Part shown: positions 17,913 to 25,077 of the stretch, piece by piece
Layout of the letters: each line of letters begins with the position of its first letter
How positions within the stretch are numbered: the first letter of the stretch is position 1
Assembly: GCF_044344315.1 (NCBI RefSeq)
Contig: NZ_JBIJDC010000003.1
Coordinates: 25,635-89,634, forward strand
Direction of reading: 5' to 3'
DNA: 64,000 bases
Origin: Zoogloea sp044344315
GTDB taxonomy: Bacteria; Pseudomonadota; Gammaproteobacteria; Burkholderiales; Rhodocyclaceae
Translations under genes and position numbers: made by a program
The notes under the pieces: model-generated
Seen by the model: only the letters and a program-made list of their open reading frames with translations
Databases searched by the model: none
Told to the model about the DNA's origin: nothing

Positions 17913-18562
17913 TGGGCACCCCCGACGGCATCAAGCTTGGCCTGGGCAATTTCACGCAGGGTGGAAGCCTCGGGCTTCACTGCCGTAGCCAGTGCATCGA
18001 CAGCGGCCTTGTAGGCCGCCCGCGCCTCGGCTGGCTTGCCCTGGGCCACCAGGATGTCACCCTTCAGATCGGCGAAACGGGCCGCCAGATCGGCATCGAC
18101 CGGAGCCTGGAGCTGCGCCAGGGCCTCGTCATAGGCCTTCTCGTCAAGCAGTACGGTAGCCAGACGCAGCCGCGCCAGGTTGCGCAGGGCCGGATCGTTG
18201 GCTTTCTCGGCCGCCCAGGCGAGGGGCACGCGGGCGTTCTTCAGATCGCCGGCATCGCTCTGCACCTTGGCAGACAGCAGGGCTGCCAGGTCGGCGTAGG
18301 GGGTGCCGCTGTACTTCTCGATGATCGCCCCGGTTACTTCCCGGGCCTTCTGGGCATTGTGCTCGACAGCAGCCTGCTGCACGACCGCATAGAGGGCCGA
18401 AGCCTCGGCGCCTTGCTGGCCCCGGTACCAGTTCCAGCCCTGCCAGCCCACCGAGGCCAGGGCCGCAACCACGGCGACCGCTGTCACAACGGTGCCATAG
18501 CTCTCCCACCAGCCCTTGATCTGGGAAATCTGTTCCTGTTCTTCGAGGTCAAATGCTGCCAT
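17909..18562 (-). CDS. YfgM-like membrane-anchored tetratricopeptide protein
   Basis: Inner-membrane chaperone-like protein of 217 aa. The start at 18562 gives MAAFDLEEQEQISQIKGWWE, the family N-terminus; longer in-frame extensions run through hisS in another frame. One transmembrane helix (TVVTAVAVVAALASVGWQGW, about 24-43) is followed by TPR-like helices. Homologues associate with the PpiD/SecYEG periplasmic chaperone network. It overlaps the hisS 3' end by 14 bp and bamB by 4 bp. Confidence 0.9.
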   Translation of the reverse strand: MAAFDLEEQEQISQIKGWWESYGTVVTAVAVVAALASVGWQGWNWYRGQQGAEASALYAVVQQAAVEHNAQKAREVTGAIIEKYSGTPYADLAALLSAKVQSDAGDLKNARVPLAWAAEKANDPALRNLARLRLATVLLDEKAYDEALAQLQAPVDADLAARFADLKGDILVAQGKPAEARAAYKAAVDALATAVKPEASTLREIAQAKLDAVGGAQ

Positions 18563-19844
18563 CGTCTTCTTCCGATTCGAGTAGGCGGTCCGCCAGGGTT
18601 TCGGGGAGCGCGTCCATCGGGACGCGAATCTGTTCACTGCCGTCGCGCAAGGGCTTGAGGCTGACCTCGCCTGCCGCGGCCTCATCGTCACCGATGACCA
18701 CTGCAAAGGGCGCGCCGGATGCATCGGCACGCTTCATCTGGGACTTGAAGCCCCCACCACCACAATGCAGGGTCACTGAAAACCCGGTACCGCGCAGTGC
18801 TTCGGCCACACGAAAGGCTGCCCGCTGGGCGGCCTCGCCCGCATGAACCACATAGACATCCGGCACCACACGTTCCGCCTCACCACCACACTCCTGCCAG
18901 AGGGCCAGAAGTCGCTCCACACCCATGGCAAAACCAGCCGCCGGCGCGGGCTTGCCGCCGAGCTGGGCCACCAGCCCGTCATAGCGGCCACCCGCACAGA
19001 TCGTGCCCTGAGCGCCGAGGCGGGTCGTGACCCACTCGAAGACCGTACGGTTGTAGTAGTCAAGGCCGCGCACCAGACGGTGATTGATACGATAGGGCAT
19101 TCCTGCATCCTTCAGCAGGGTCTGCACACCATCGAAGTGCTTACGGGACTCCTCGCCCAGGAAATCCGCAAGGCGGGGCGCCGCTTCGACAATACCCTGC
19201 AGGTCGGGATTCTTGGTATCCAGGATGCGCAGCGGATTCGAGTACAGGCGGCGCAGGCCATCCTCGTCGAGGCGATCCTTGTGCTGCTCGAGATAGGTGA
19301 TCAGGGCTGCACGATGCGCTGCGCGCTCCTCGCTGCTACCCAGGGAGTTGATCTCCAGCCTGACATCGTCAAGACCCAGATCGTCCCACAAACGCGCGCA
19401 CATGAGGATGTGTTCGGCATCGATGTCCGGACCTTCGTAGCCCAAGGCCTCCACGCCAACCTGATGGAACTGGCGATAGCGCCCCTTCTGCGGGCGCTCG
19501 TGGCGGAACATCGGACCGTGATAGTAGAGTCGGCGTGGATTACCGAACAGCAGGTTGTGCTGGATCGCGGCCCGCACGCAGGACGCGGTGCCTTCCGGGC
19601 GCAGCGTAAGGTGCTCACCGTTGAGGGCATCCTCGAAGGAGTACATCTCCTTCTCGACGATGTCGGTCACTTCACCGATGGCGCGCTTGAACAGCGGCGT
19701 CGGCTCGACGATGGGCATGCGGATGGGACGGTAGCCGTAGCTGTGAAGCCAGTTGCGGACGATGTCCTCGAACTGCTCCCACACTTCGGCGTCGTCGGGC
19801 AGGATGTCATTCATCCCGCGCACGGCCTGGAGGACTTTGCTCAT
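18549..19844 (-). CDS. hisS: Histidyl-tRNA synthetase
   Basis: Class II aminoacyl-tRNA synthetase of 431 aa. Motif 1 surroundings (RPIRMPIVEPTPLFKRAIGE), motif 2 (LRPEGTASCVRA, then GPMFRHERPQKGRYRQFHQ) and histidine motifs (LVRGLDYYNRTVFEW, AGGRYDGLV) are intact, and the C-terminal anticodon-binding domain is present. It is part of the ispG-hisS-yfgM-bamB-der run. Confidence 0.97.
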   Translation of the reverse strand: MSKVLQAVRGMNDILPDDAEVWEQFEDIVRNWLHSYGYRPIRMPIVEPTPLFKRAIGEVTDIVEKEMYSFEDALNGEHLTLRPEGTASCVRAAIQHNLLFGNPRRLYYHGPMFRHERPQKGRYRQFHQVGVEALGYEGPDIDAEHILMCARLWDDLGLDDVRLEINSLGSSEERAAHRAALITYLEQHKDRLDEDGLRRLYSNPLRILDTKNPDLQGIVEAAPRLADFLGEESRKHFDGVQTLLKDAGMPYRINHRLVRGLDYYNRTVFEWVTTRLGAQGTICAGGRYDGLVAQLGGKPAPAAGFAMGVERLLALWQECGGEAERVVPDVYVVHAGEAAQRAAFRVAEALRGTGFSVTLHCGGGGFKSQMKRADASGAPFAVVIGDDEAAAGEVSLKPLRDGSEQIRVPMDALPETLADRLLESEEDDGSI

Positions 19845-19880
19845 GATCTTTCTTGTTTTTCGTGGGGGACGTCCGGCGCT

Positions 19881-21146
19881 TCAGGCCGGAGCGCCCTTGC
19901 GGCGGTAGGTACGGGCCACGTACCTTTCAATGATTGTCTTGAATTCGTTACTGATGTTGTCGCCACGCAGGGTCTGGGTCTTCACGCCGTCCTCGAAGAC
20001 CGGCGCCGCGGGAGACTCACCGGTTCCGGGCAGGGATATCCCGATGTTGGCATGCTTGCTCTCACCCGGACCATTGACGATGCAGCCCATCACGGCGAGG
20101 TTCATGTTCTCGACGCCATCGAACTGCTCACGCCAGATCGGCATGTTGTCGCGAACATAGCTCTGCACATCGGAAGCCAGTTCCTGGAACAAAGTGCTGG
20201 TGGTGCGCCCACAGCCCGGGCAAGCCGTCACCATGGGTGTGAACGCGCGCAAGCCCATGGTCTGAAGGATCTCCTGGGCGACGATGACCTCCTGGCTGCG
20301 GCTCCCGTTGGGCTCCGGCGTCAGGGACACCCGAATGGTGTCGCCAATGCCTTCCTGCAAAAGCACGGCAAGCGCTGCAGTCGAGCCAACGATACCCTTC
20401 GAACCCATTCCGGCCTCGGTCAGCCCCAGGTGCAACGGGTAATCACACTTTGCGGCCAGATCACGATAGACGGCGATCAGATCCTGCACGCTGCTGACCT
20501 TTGCAGACAGGATGATCTTGTCACCACCCAGCCCGTACTCTTCCGCCTTCGCAGCCGACTCCAGGGCCGAGGTCACGAGGGCTTCGCGCATGACGGCACC
20601 GGCATCCCGGGGGATCTCGCGGCGGGCATTCTCATCCATGATCCTCGCCAGCACCGACGGGTCCAGGCTGCCCCAGTTGACACCGATGCGCACCGGCTTG
20701 TCGAAGCGGCAAGCCATTTCGACAATGGACGCAAACTGGGTGTCGCGCTTGGCGCCCTGCCCTACGTTGCCTGGATTGATTCGGTATTTGGCAAGAGCCT
20801 CGGCGCAGGCCGGGTTGTCAGCCAGCAATTTGTGGCCGTTGTAGTGAAAATCGCCTACCAGCGGGACGTCGAGATTCATGGACAGAAGCTTGTCCCGGAT
20901 CCTGGGGACGGCCTTGGCCGCCTCATCGTTATTCACGGTGATCCGCACCAACTCCGACCCGGCCCGGGCCAACTGGGCCACTTGCATCGAGGTCGAAAAA
21001 TCATCGGCCGTATCGGTGTTGGTCATGGACTGAACGACAATTGGGCCGCCAGAGCCAACCACAACCTGACCAATCCGCACTTCACGGGTGACACGCCGCG
21101 CGGCAGCCCGCCCGGAGAGAAGAAGATCCATGGTTTCTGCCCTCAT
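19881..21146 (-). CDS. ispG: 4-hydroxy-3-methylbut-2-enyl diphosphate synthase
   Basis: MEP-pathway 4Fe-4S enzyme converting MEcPP to HMBPP. The 421-aa protein has the TIM-barrel start VVVGSGGPIVVQSMTNTDT and the C-terminal cluster cysteines (TACPGCGRTTST and MGCIVNGPGE). The ATG at 21146 overlaps the rodZ stop as ATGA. An alternative ATG at 21131 is preceded by GAGGG at good spacing and could be the real start, removing five residues. Confidence 0.96.
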   Translation of the reverse strand: MRAETMDLLLSGRAAARRVTREVRIGQVVVGSGGPIVVQSMTNTDTADDFSTSMQVAQLARAGSELVRITVNNDEAAKAVPRIRDKLLSMNLDVPLVGDFHYNGHKLLADNPACAEALAKYRINPGNVGQGAKRDTQFASIVEMACRFDKPVRIGVNWGSLDPSVLARIMDENARREIPRDAGAVMREALVTSALESAAKAEEYGLGGDKIILSAKVSSVQDLIAVYRDLAAKCDYPLHLGLTEAGMGSKGIVGSTAALAVLLQEGIGDTIRVSLTPEPNGSRSQEVIVAQEILQTMGLRAFTPMVTACPGCGRTTSTLFQELASDVQSYVRDNMPIWREQFDGVENMNLAVMGCIVNGPGESKHANIGISLPGTGESPAAPVFEDGVKTQTLRGDNISNEFKTIIERYVARTYRRKGAPA

Positions 21147-22048
21147 TCCAGCTTGAGACGGGCAACCGTCGCCTTGGTGCCCAGATTGACCGGCGTACCG
21201 TTGCGCTCAAGTTTCACGTAACGGGCATTGCCGACAACCAGTGAAAAGGGAGCACGTGCTTCGAGTTGCTCCCGGGAGCCGGCCTTGCCGAGGCGCGAAA
21301 AAATGATCTTGCCGCTCGCGTCCTTGACCTCAACCCATGCATCCTGGCTGAAGTCGAAAACCAGGCGTTCCATGCCATCGGCGGCTTTTGGCGTCTCGAC
21401 AACTGCCGGCACGGGAACAGCAACCGGCACCACCTCAGGTGCAACCGCCGGCGCACCAGGAAGAACCTGCGGGGCCACGGCCACCTCGGCCGGAGATGCC
21501 ACAGCGGCACCAACAGCTACCGGGGTGACGGTTTCACCCGCCGGAGAGGGCTCGGACGAGGGCACAGCTTCAACAGGGGCCGGAAGGCTGGCAGCCAGCT
21601 CCTCGGCCGGCTTAGAGCGCAGGGTGTCGTAATACCAGCCCGCCACAACGACCCCAAGGAGCGCCAGGGCGGCCAGGATGCCGGGAATCACCGAGCGGCG
21701 GAAACGGCCTCGACCAATCTCTGGCATCTCGCCCTGAGCGTTAGAGCTAGGGGCCAGCTCCACATTGGCATCGGCCTCTGGAGGCTCAAGCTGGGCCAGC
21801 AGGGGTGCGGGATCGATCTTGAGGAGACGGGCGTAGTTGCGCAGGAAACCACGGGTGAACGCAAAACCCGGCAGGAGGTCAAAACGCCCGGACTCAAGGG
21901 CCTCGATCTGCCGAGGGTTGAGCTTGAGGGCATGTGCCACTTCAGAAATGCTGAGCCCTTGGGCCTCACGAGTGCGGCGCAGGCCATCACCGGCCCGGAC
22001 TTCATCAACCGGGTTCGGGGAGGACGACAAAGCTTGAGAATCTGTCAC
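21143..22048 (-). CDS. rodZ: Cytoskeleton/cell-shape protein RodZ
   Basis: Bitopic membrane protein linking MreB to the elongasome. The 301-aa protein has an N-terminal helix-turn-helix of the RodZ type (LRRTREAQGLSISEVAHALK through FTRGFLRNYARLLKID, about 24-83), a transmembrane helix (VIPGILAALALLGVVVAGWY, about 118-137), a proline/alanine/valine-rich periplasmic linker and a C-terminal DUF4115 domain (VFDFSQDAWVEVKDASGKII). It overlaps both neighbours by 4 bp. Confidence 0.93.
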   Translation of the reverse strand: MTDSQALSSSPNPVDEVRAGDGLRRTREAQGLSISEVAHALKLNPRQIEALESGRFDLLPGFAFTRGFLRNYARLLKIDPAPLLAQLEPPEADANVELAPSSNAQGEMPEIGRGRFRRSVIPGILAALALLGVVVAGWYYDTLRSKPAEELAASLPAPVEAVPSSEPSPAGETVTPVAVGAAVASPAEVAVAPQVLPGAPAVAPEVVPVAVPVPAVVETPKAADGMERLVFDFSQDAWVEVKDASGKIIFSRLGKAGSREQLEARAPFSLVVGNARYVKLERNGTPVNLGTKATVARLKLE

Positions 22049-22836
22049 TGATACAGCCCTTGCTGGAAAGCTTGATATTCGGGAGAAGCGGGAAAGCGCC
22101 GACGCAACTGTTGGGCAAGGGCAGCCTCGGCCGCCCGGTCACCGAGGCGACGCTCGACGCGGATGCCAAGCCACAGGCTTTCGGCAGTCGGCTCCCCACC
22201 TTCATGCAGCGCGGCAATATAGCGCCGCGACGCCTCATAGGCCCCTCGCCGGTAGGTGATGGCGGCGAGATGGTAAATGGCCTGCAGATTGGTCGCATCC
22301 GTCTCCAGCGACCGGAGAAACTGCTCTTCAGCCGCTCGATCGTTCTTGAGCCGAACCTGGCACAGCCCGGCATTGTTGAGCGCCCGGGCGGGACTCTGAT
22401 AATAAGGATTGCGTGCCGCCGTGGTCAGGAGCTCGAGCCCGGCCTGCTCCTTGCCGACCGAGCACAGGAACCAGCCGTAGGCATTCATCACTTCCGGATC
22501 ACCCGGGGCGAGACGCAGGGCATGGGCTAAATTCGCCTCCGCGATCTCGTTCTCCTCCAGATACATATGCACCTGGCCCATCAGCTGATAAACGGGGGCA
22601 TAGCCGGAATCATAGGTGGCCGCGGCACGCGCCTCATCCAGGGCAACCCCGAAGCGGCCCGCCTGAAAATAGGCCTGACCGAGCTCCACATGCACCTTGG
22701 CCTTGCGCCGTCCGTCACTCTGAACGGGCTGTTCGGACACCGGGCGCTCCAGTCGCGCCACCCCTCCCGGGATCTGCGGACCCGCACAGGCAGACAGCAT
22801 GAGCGGGATGGACAGGGCCAGCATAATGCGTTTCAC
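22045..22836 (-). CDS. pilW: Type IV pilus biogenesis/stability lipoprotein PilW (PilF-like TPR)
   Basis: Outer-membrane TPR lipoprotein (pilotin-like) that supports secretin multimerisation. I set the start at the GTG at 22836 because AGGAGGT lies 7 nt upstream and because it begins the lipoprotein signal VKRIMLALSIPLMLSACAG (Cys17). The longer in-frame extension to 22914 lies inside rlmN. Several TPR units follow (VELGQAYFQAGRFGVALDEA, LGDRAAEAALAQQLRRRFPA). It begins 2 bp after the rlmN stop codon. Confidence 0.92.
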   Translation of the reverse strand: MKRIMLALSIPLMLSACAGPQIPGGVARLERPVSEQPVQSDGRRKAKVHVELGQAYFQAGRFGVALDEARAAATYDSGYAPVYQLMGQVHMYLEENEIAEANLAHALRLAPGDPEVMNAYGWFLCSVGKEQAGLELLTTAARNPYYQSPARALNNAGLCQVRLKNDRAAEEQFLRSLETDATNLQAIYHLAAITYRRGAYEASRRYIAALHEGGEPTAESLWLGIRVERRLGDRAAEAALAQQLRRRFPASPEYQAFQQGLYQ

Positions 22837-22838
22837 GG

Positions 22839-23933
22839 TCAGACCTCCTGAATCGGCACAATGCGCGTCGTGCGGCGGGTCTTGTCCTGCACTTGGCCGG
22901 CCAGTTGGCCGCAAGCCGCGTCCACATCATCACCGCGGGTCTTGCGGGTGGTGGTGACGATACCGGCATCTATAAGGATCTCAGCAAAACGTCTGATCCG
23001 CGGCGCCGGCGAACGCTCGAAGCCGGACCCCGGAAAGGGGTTGAACGGAATGAGGTTGAATTTGCAAGGTACGTCCCGCACGAGGGCAACCAGCTCACGG
23101 GCATGGGCATCGGAATCGTTGATGCCGTCCAGCATGACGTACTCGAAAGTGATGAAATCTCGTGGCGCCTTCTGAAGGTAACGCCGACAGGCTGCCATCA
23201 GCTCGCGGAGGGGGTACTTCTGATTGATCGGCACCAGCTTGTCCCGCAAGGCGTCATTGGACGCGTGCAAGGAAACGGCAAGGGCCGTGGGGCAGGCGTC
23301 GCGCAGGCGATCCATGGCCGGCACGATGCCTGACGTGGATACGGTGACGCGCCGCCGGGAAAGACCGTAAGCGTTATCGTCGAGCATCAGCTTCAAGGCC
23401 GACACGACGTTGTCAAAGTTGGCGAGGGGCTCGCCCATGCCCATCATCACCACGTTGCTGATCACCCGCTCACCGTCGCCATTGGCGCCCAGCATGCGAT
23501 TGGCCAGCCACAACTGACCGATGATCTCAGCGGCACTGAGGTTGCGGTTGAAGCCCTGCTTGCCTGTTGAACAGAAAGCGCAGTCAAGGGCACAGCCGGC
23601 TTGGGAGGAAATGCACAGGGTGCCGCGGTTGGTTTCGGGAATGAACACCGTTTCAACCGCATTGGCGTTGCCCACATCCAGCAGCCACTTGCGTGTACCG
23701 TCCGTGGAGATGCTGTCACGCACCGGCACCGGCGGCGTGATGCAGGCCGTCCCTGCGAGCTTGGCCCGCAGGGACTTGGCCACGTCGGTCATCTGGTCGA
23801 AATCGGTGGCACCGAAGCGATGCACCCAGCGGAGCACCTGCTTGGCGCGGAATGGTTTCTCACCTTGCTGGACAAACCAGTCGGTAAGGGCTTCGGCATC
23901 GAAATCGAGGAGATTGACCACGGGTAGTTCCAT
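22839..23933 (-). CDS. rlmN: Dual-specificity 23S rRNA/tRNA adenine-C2 methyltransferase
   Basis: Radical-SAM enzyme that methylates A2503 of 23S rRNA and A37 of some tRNAs. The 364-aa protein contains the cluster motif CALDCAFCSTG, GMGEPLANFDNV, SLHASNDALRDKLVPINQKY and a C-terminal cysteine (DVDAACGQLAGQ) needed for the covalent intermediate. It sits between ndk and pilW, as usual in Proteobacteria. Confidence 0.97.
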   Translation of the reverse strand: MELPVVNLLDFDAEALTDWFVQQGEKPFRAKQVLRWVHRFGATDFDQMTDVAKSLRAKLAGTACITPPVPVRDSISTDGTRKWLLDVGNANAVETVFIPETNRGTLCISSQAGCALDCAFCSTGKQGFNRNLSAAEIIGQLWLANRMLGANGDGERVISNVVMMGMGEPLANFDNVVSALKLMLDDNAYGLSRRRVTVSTSGIVPAMDRLRDACPTALAVSLHASNDALRDKLVPINQKYPLRELMAACRRYLQKAPRDFITFEYVMLDGINDSDAHARELVALVRDVPCKFNLIPFNPFPGSGFERSPAPRIRRFAEILIDAGIVTTTRKTRGDDVDAACGQLAGQVQDKTRRTTRIVPIQEV

Positions 23934-23978
23934 CCTTGGCAGCGGGAAGAAGGGCTTTCATCCCGCAACCAGAGATCA

Positions 23979-24404
23979 TCAACGGCTGTAAACGTTCATG
24001 CCGGGGAAGAAGAAAGCAACTTCCACAGCGGCGGTTTCGGGCGCGTCGGAGCCATGCACGGCGTTGGCGTCGATGGACTCTGCGAAATCGGCGCGGATGG
24101 TGCCCTTGTCGGCCTTTTTCGGATCGGTGGCGCCCATCAGCTCACGGTTCTTGGCGATGGCGTTTTCACCTTCCAGGGCCTGGATCATCACCGGACCGGA
24201 GGTCATGAAGGAGACCAGATCCTTGAAGAAGGGGCGCTCCTTGTGCACAGCGTAGAACTCACCGGCTTCACGCTCGGAGAGGTGCACCAGCTTGGCCGCG
24301 ATGATCTTCAGGCCGGCGCCTTCGAAACGGGCGTAGATCTGACCGATCACGTTCTTGGCAACAGCGTCGGGTTTGATGATGGACAGGGTACGTTCAATGG
24401 CCAT
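23979..24404 (-). CDS. ndk: Nucleoside diphosphate kinase
   Basis: Exchanges gamma-phosphates between nucleoside triphosphates and diphosphates. From the ATG at 24404 (MAIERTLSIIKPDAV) the product is 141 aa, the family length; a frame extension to 24557 is non-homologous. The active-site histidine lies in NAVHGSDAPETA. GGAG stands 8 nt before the ATG. It is the first gene of the ndk-rlmN-pilW-rodZ-ispG-hisS series. Confidence 0.98.
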   Translation of the reverse strand: MAIERTLSIIKPDAVAKNVIGQIYARFEGAGLKIIAAKLVHLSEREAGEFYAVHKERPFFKDLVSFMTSGPVMIQALEGENAIAKNRELMGATDPKKADKGTIRADFAESIDANAVHGSDAPETAAVEVAFFFPGMNVYSR

Positions 24405-24680
24405 GAGGCAGACTCCAGTGAGACAAAGGATGGTCGAAAAACTAAAGCCCGGAATTTTAGCAGGTTGGCGCCTCAGAACGGCGCTTTTCAACGCACAAGG
24501 CCCAACACCACTCGATCGAACGCGCTGACAAGCAATCACGAAGCCCGCCCGGAACAAGGCTGATCCAGGACGAAGGAAGGGTTCCGCAGTGACTCGCGAC
24601 GGTCAGGCAAGGGGGCTGACCGGCAAGCGAAGACATCGGACAGATGGCTTCCGAAACACAGGAATGGGGGCAAAAAGGCG
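24405..24680. other. Intergenic region upstream of ndk
   Basis: No convincing gene is visible; the overlapping frames lack family features. A TAAAAT-like -10 lies at about 24454-24459 on the minus strand and could serve ndk, but I see no good -35. Confidence 0.4.
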
Positions 24681-24707
24681 AAAAAAAAGGGTGCGCATCG
24701 CGCACCC
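24681..24707 (-). terminator. Rho-independent terminator of the candidate sRNA
   Basis: On the minus strand GGGTGCG-CGATG-CGCACCC is followed by TTTTTTTT. It would also stop any readthrough from ccoI-ccoS. Confidence 0.92.
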
Positions 24708-24791
24708 CCAACCCCAACAGAGAGACTTAAGTACTGGCGCCATCGCACCAGGAAAACGCATTTTGTTGCTCGTGTTTGCGTTTTCAACTTG
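24681..24791 (-). ncRNA. Candidate FNR-activated small RNA (about 111 nt)
   Basis: No coding function is apparent, yet the stretch has all parts of a bacterial sRNA. An FNR box with a correctly placed -10 lies upstream, with a predicted start near 24791. Stem 1 is GAAAACGCA / TGCGTTTTC enclosing a 16-nt A-rich loop (AACACGAGCAACAAAA). Stem 2 is CTGGTGC / GCGCCAG with loop GATG. The end is the intrinsic terminator GGGTGCG / CGCACCC followed by eight T. This is the general build of Hfq-dependent, FNR-induced sRNAs such as enterobacterial FnrS and neisserial AniS. It lies between ccoS and ndk. Homology to a known family is not claimed. Confidence 0.72.
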
Positions 24792-24797
24792 GAACGG

Positions 24798-24839
24798 AGT
24801 ATGCGCATCTCCCTGCCCGGGCGTCTTGATTTGGGTCAA
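24798..24839 (-). promoter_or_regulatory. FNR/Anr box and -10 of a class II anaerobic promoter
   Basis: On the minus strand TTGACCCAAATCAA (24826-24839) matches the FNR/Anr half-site pair TTGAC-N4-ATCAA. A -10 like CATACT (24798-24803) follows at the distance that puts the box centre at -41.5 from a start at 24791, the standard class II FNR geometry. There is no -35, as expected for an activator-dependent promoter. Confidence 0.72.
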
Positions 24840-24874
24840 AAACCCTTCAGATAGCGTGGTGAATTTTCACCCCG

Positions 24875-25069
24875 TCAGCGAGACGTACCGCCGTCATCCT
24901 CCTTGACCGGAGGTTTCACCACCGGCGGTGCATCATCGTCGACCACCACTCGGTAGCCTGGGCCTTCAAGATCATCGAACTGACCACTCCGGACCGACCA
25001 CCAGAATACAACCCCGATCACGAAAACCAGCACGACGGACAGGGGAATCAGCAGGTAAAGACTTTCCAT
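24875..25069 (-). CDS. ccoS: Cbb3-type cytochrome oxidase assembly protein CcoS
   Basis: Small inner-membrane protein (64 aa from the ATG at 25069) needed for cofactor insertion into cbb3 oxidase. The family pattern MESLYLLIPLSVVLVFVIGV followed by FFWWSVRSGQFDDLEGPG-like sequence is clear: one transmembrane helix, then the QFDDLEGPG motif. The upstream part of the frame is non-homologous. It starts 8 bp after the ccoI stop. The expected ccoNOQP genes are not in the window. Confidence 0.93.
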   Translation of the reverse strand: MESLYLLIPLSVVLVFVIGVVFWWSVRSGQFDDLEGPGYRVVVDDDAPPVVKPPVKEDDGGTSR

Positions 25070-25077
25070 GGAATCCC

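Noticed and set aside
18843..21221. A 792-aa plus-strand open frame
   Set aside because: It is antisense to hisS and ispG, lacks domain features and reflects high GC content.
24457..24839. Small protein genes in the ndk-ccoS intergenic region
   Set aside because: The frames have arbitrary composition, no Shine-Dalgarno and overlap the candidate sRNA and its terminator.
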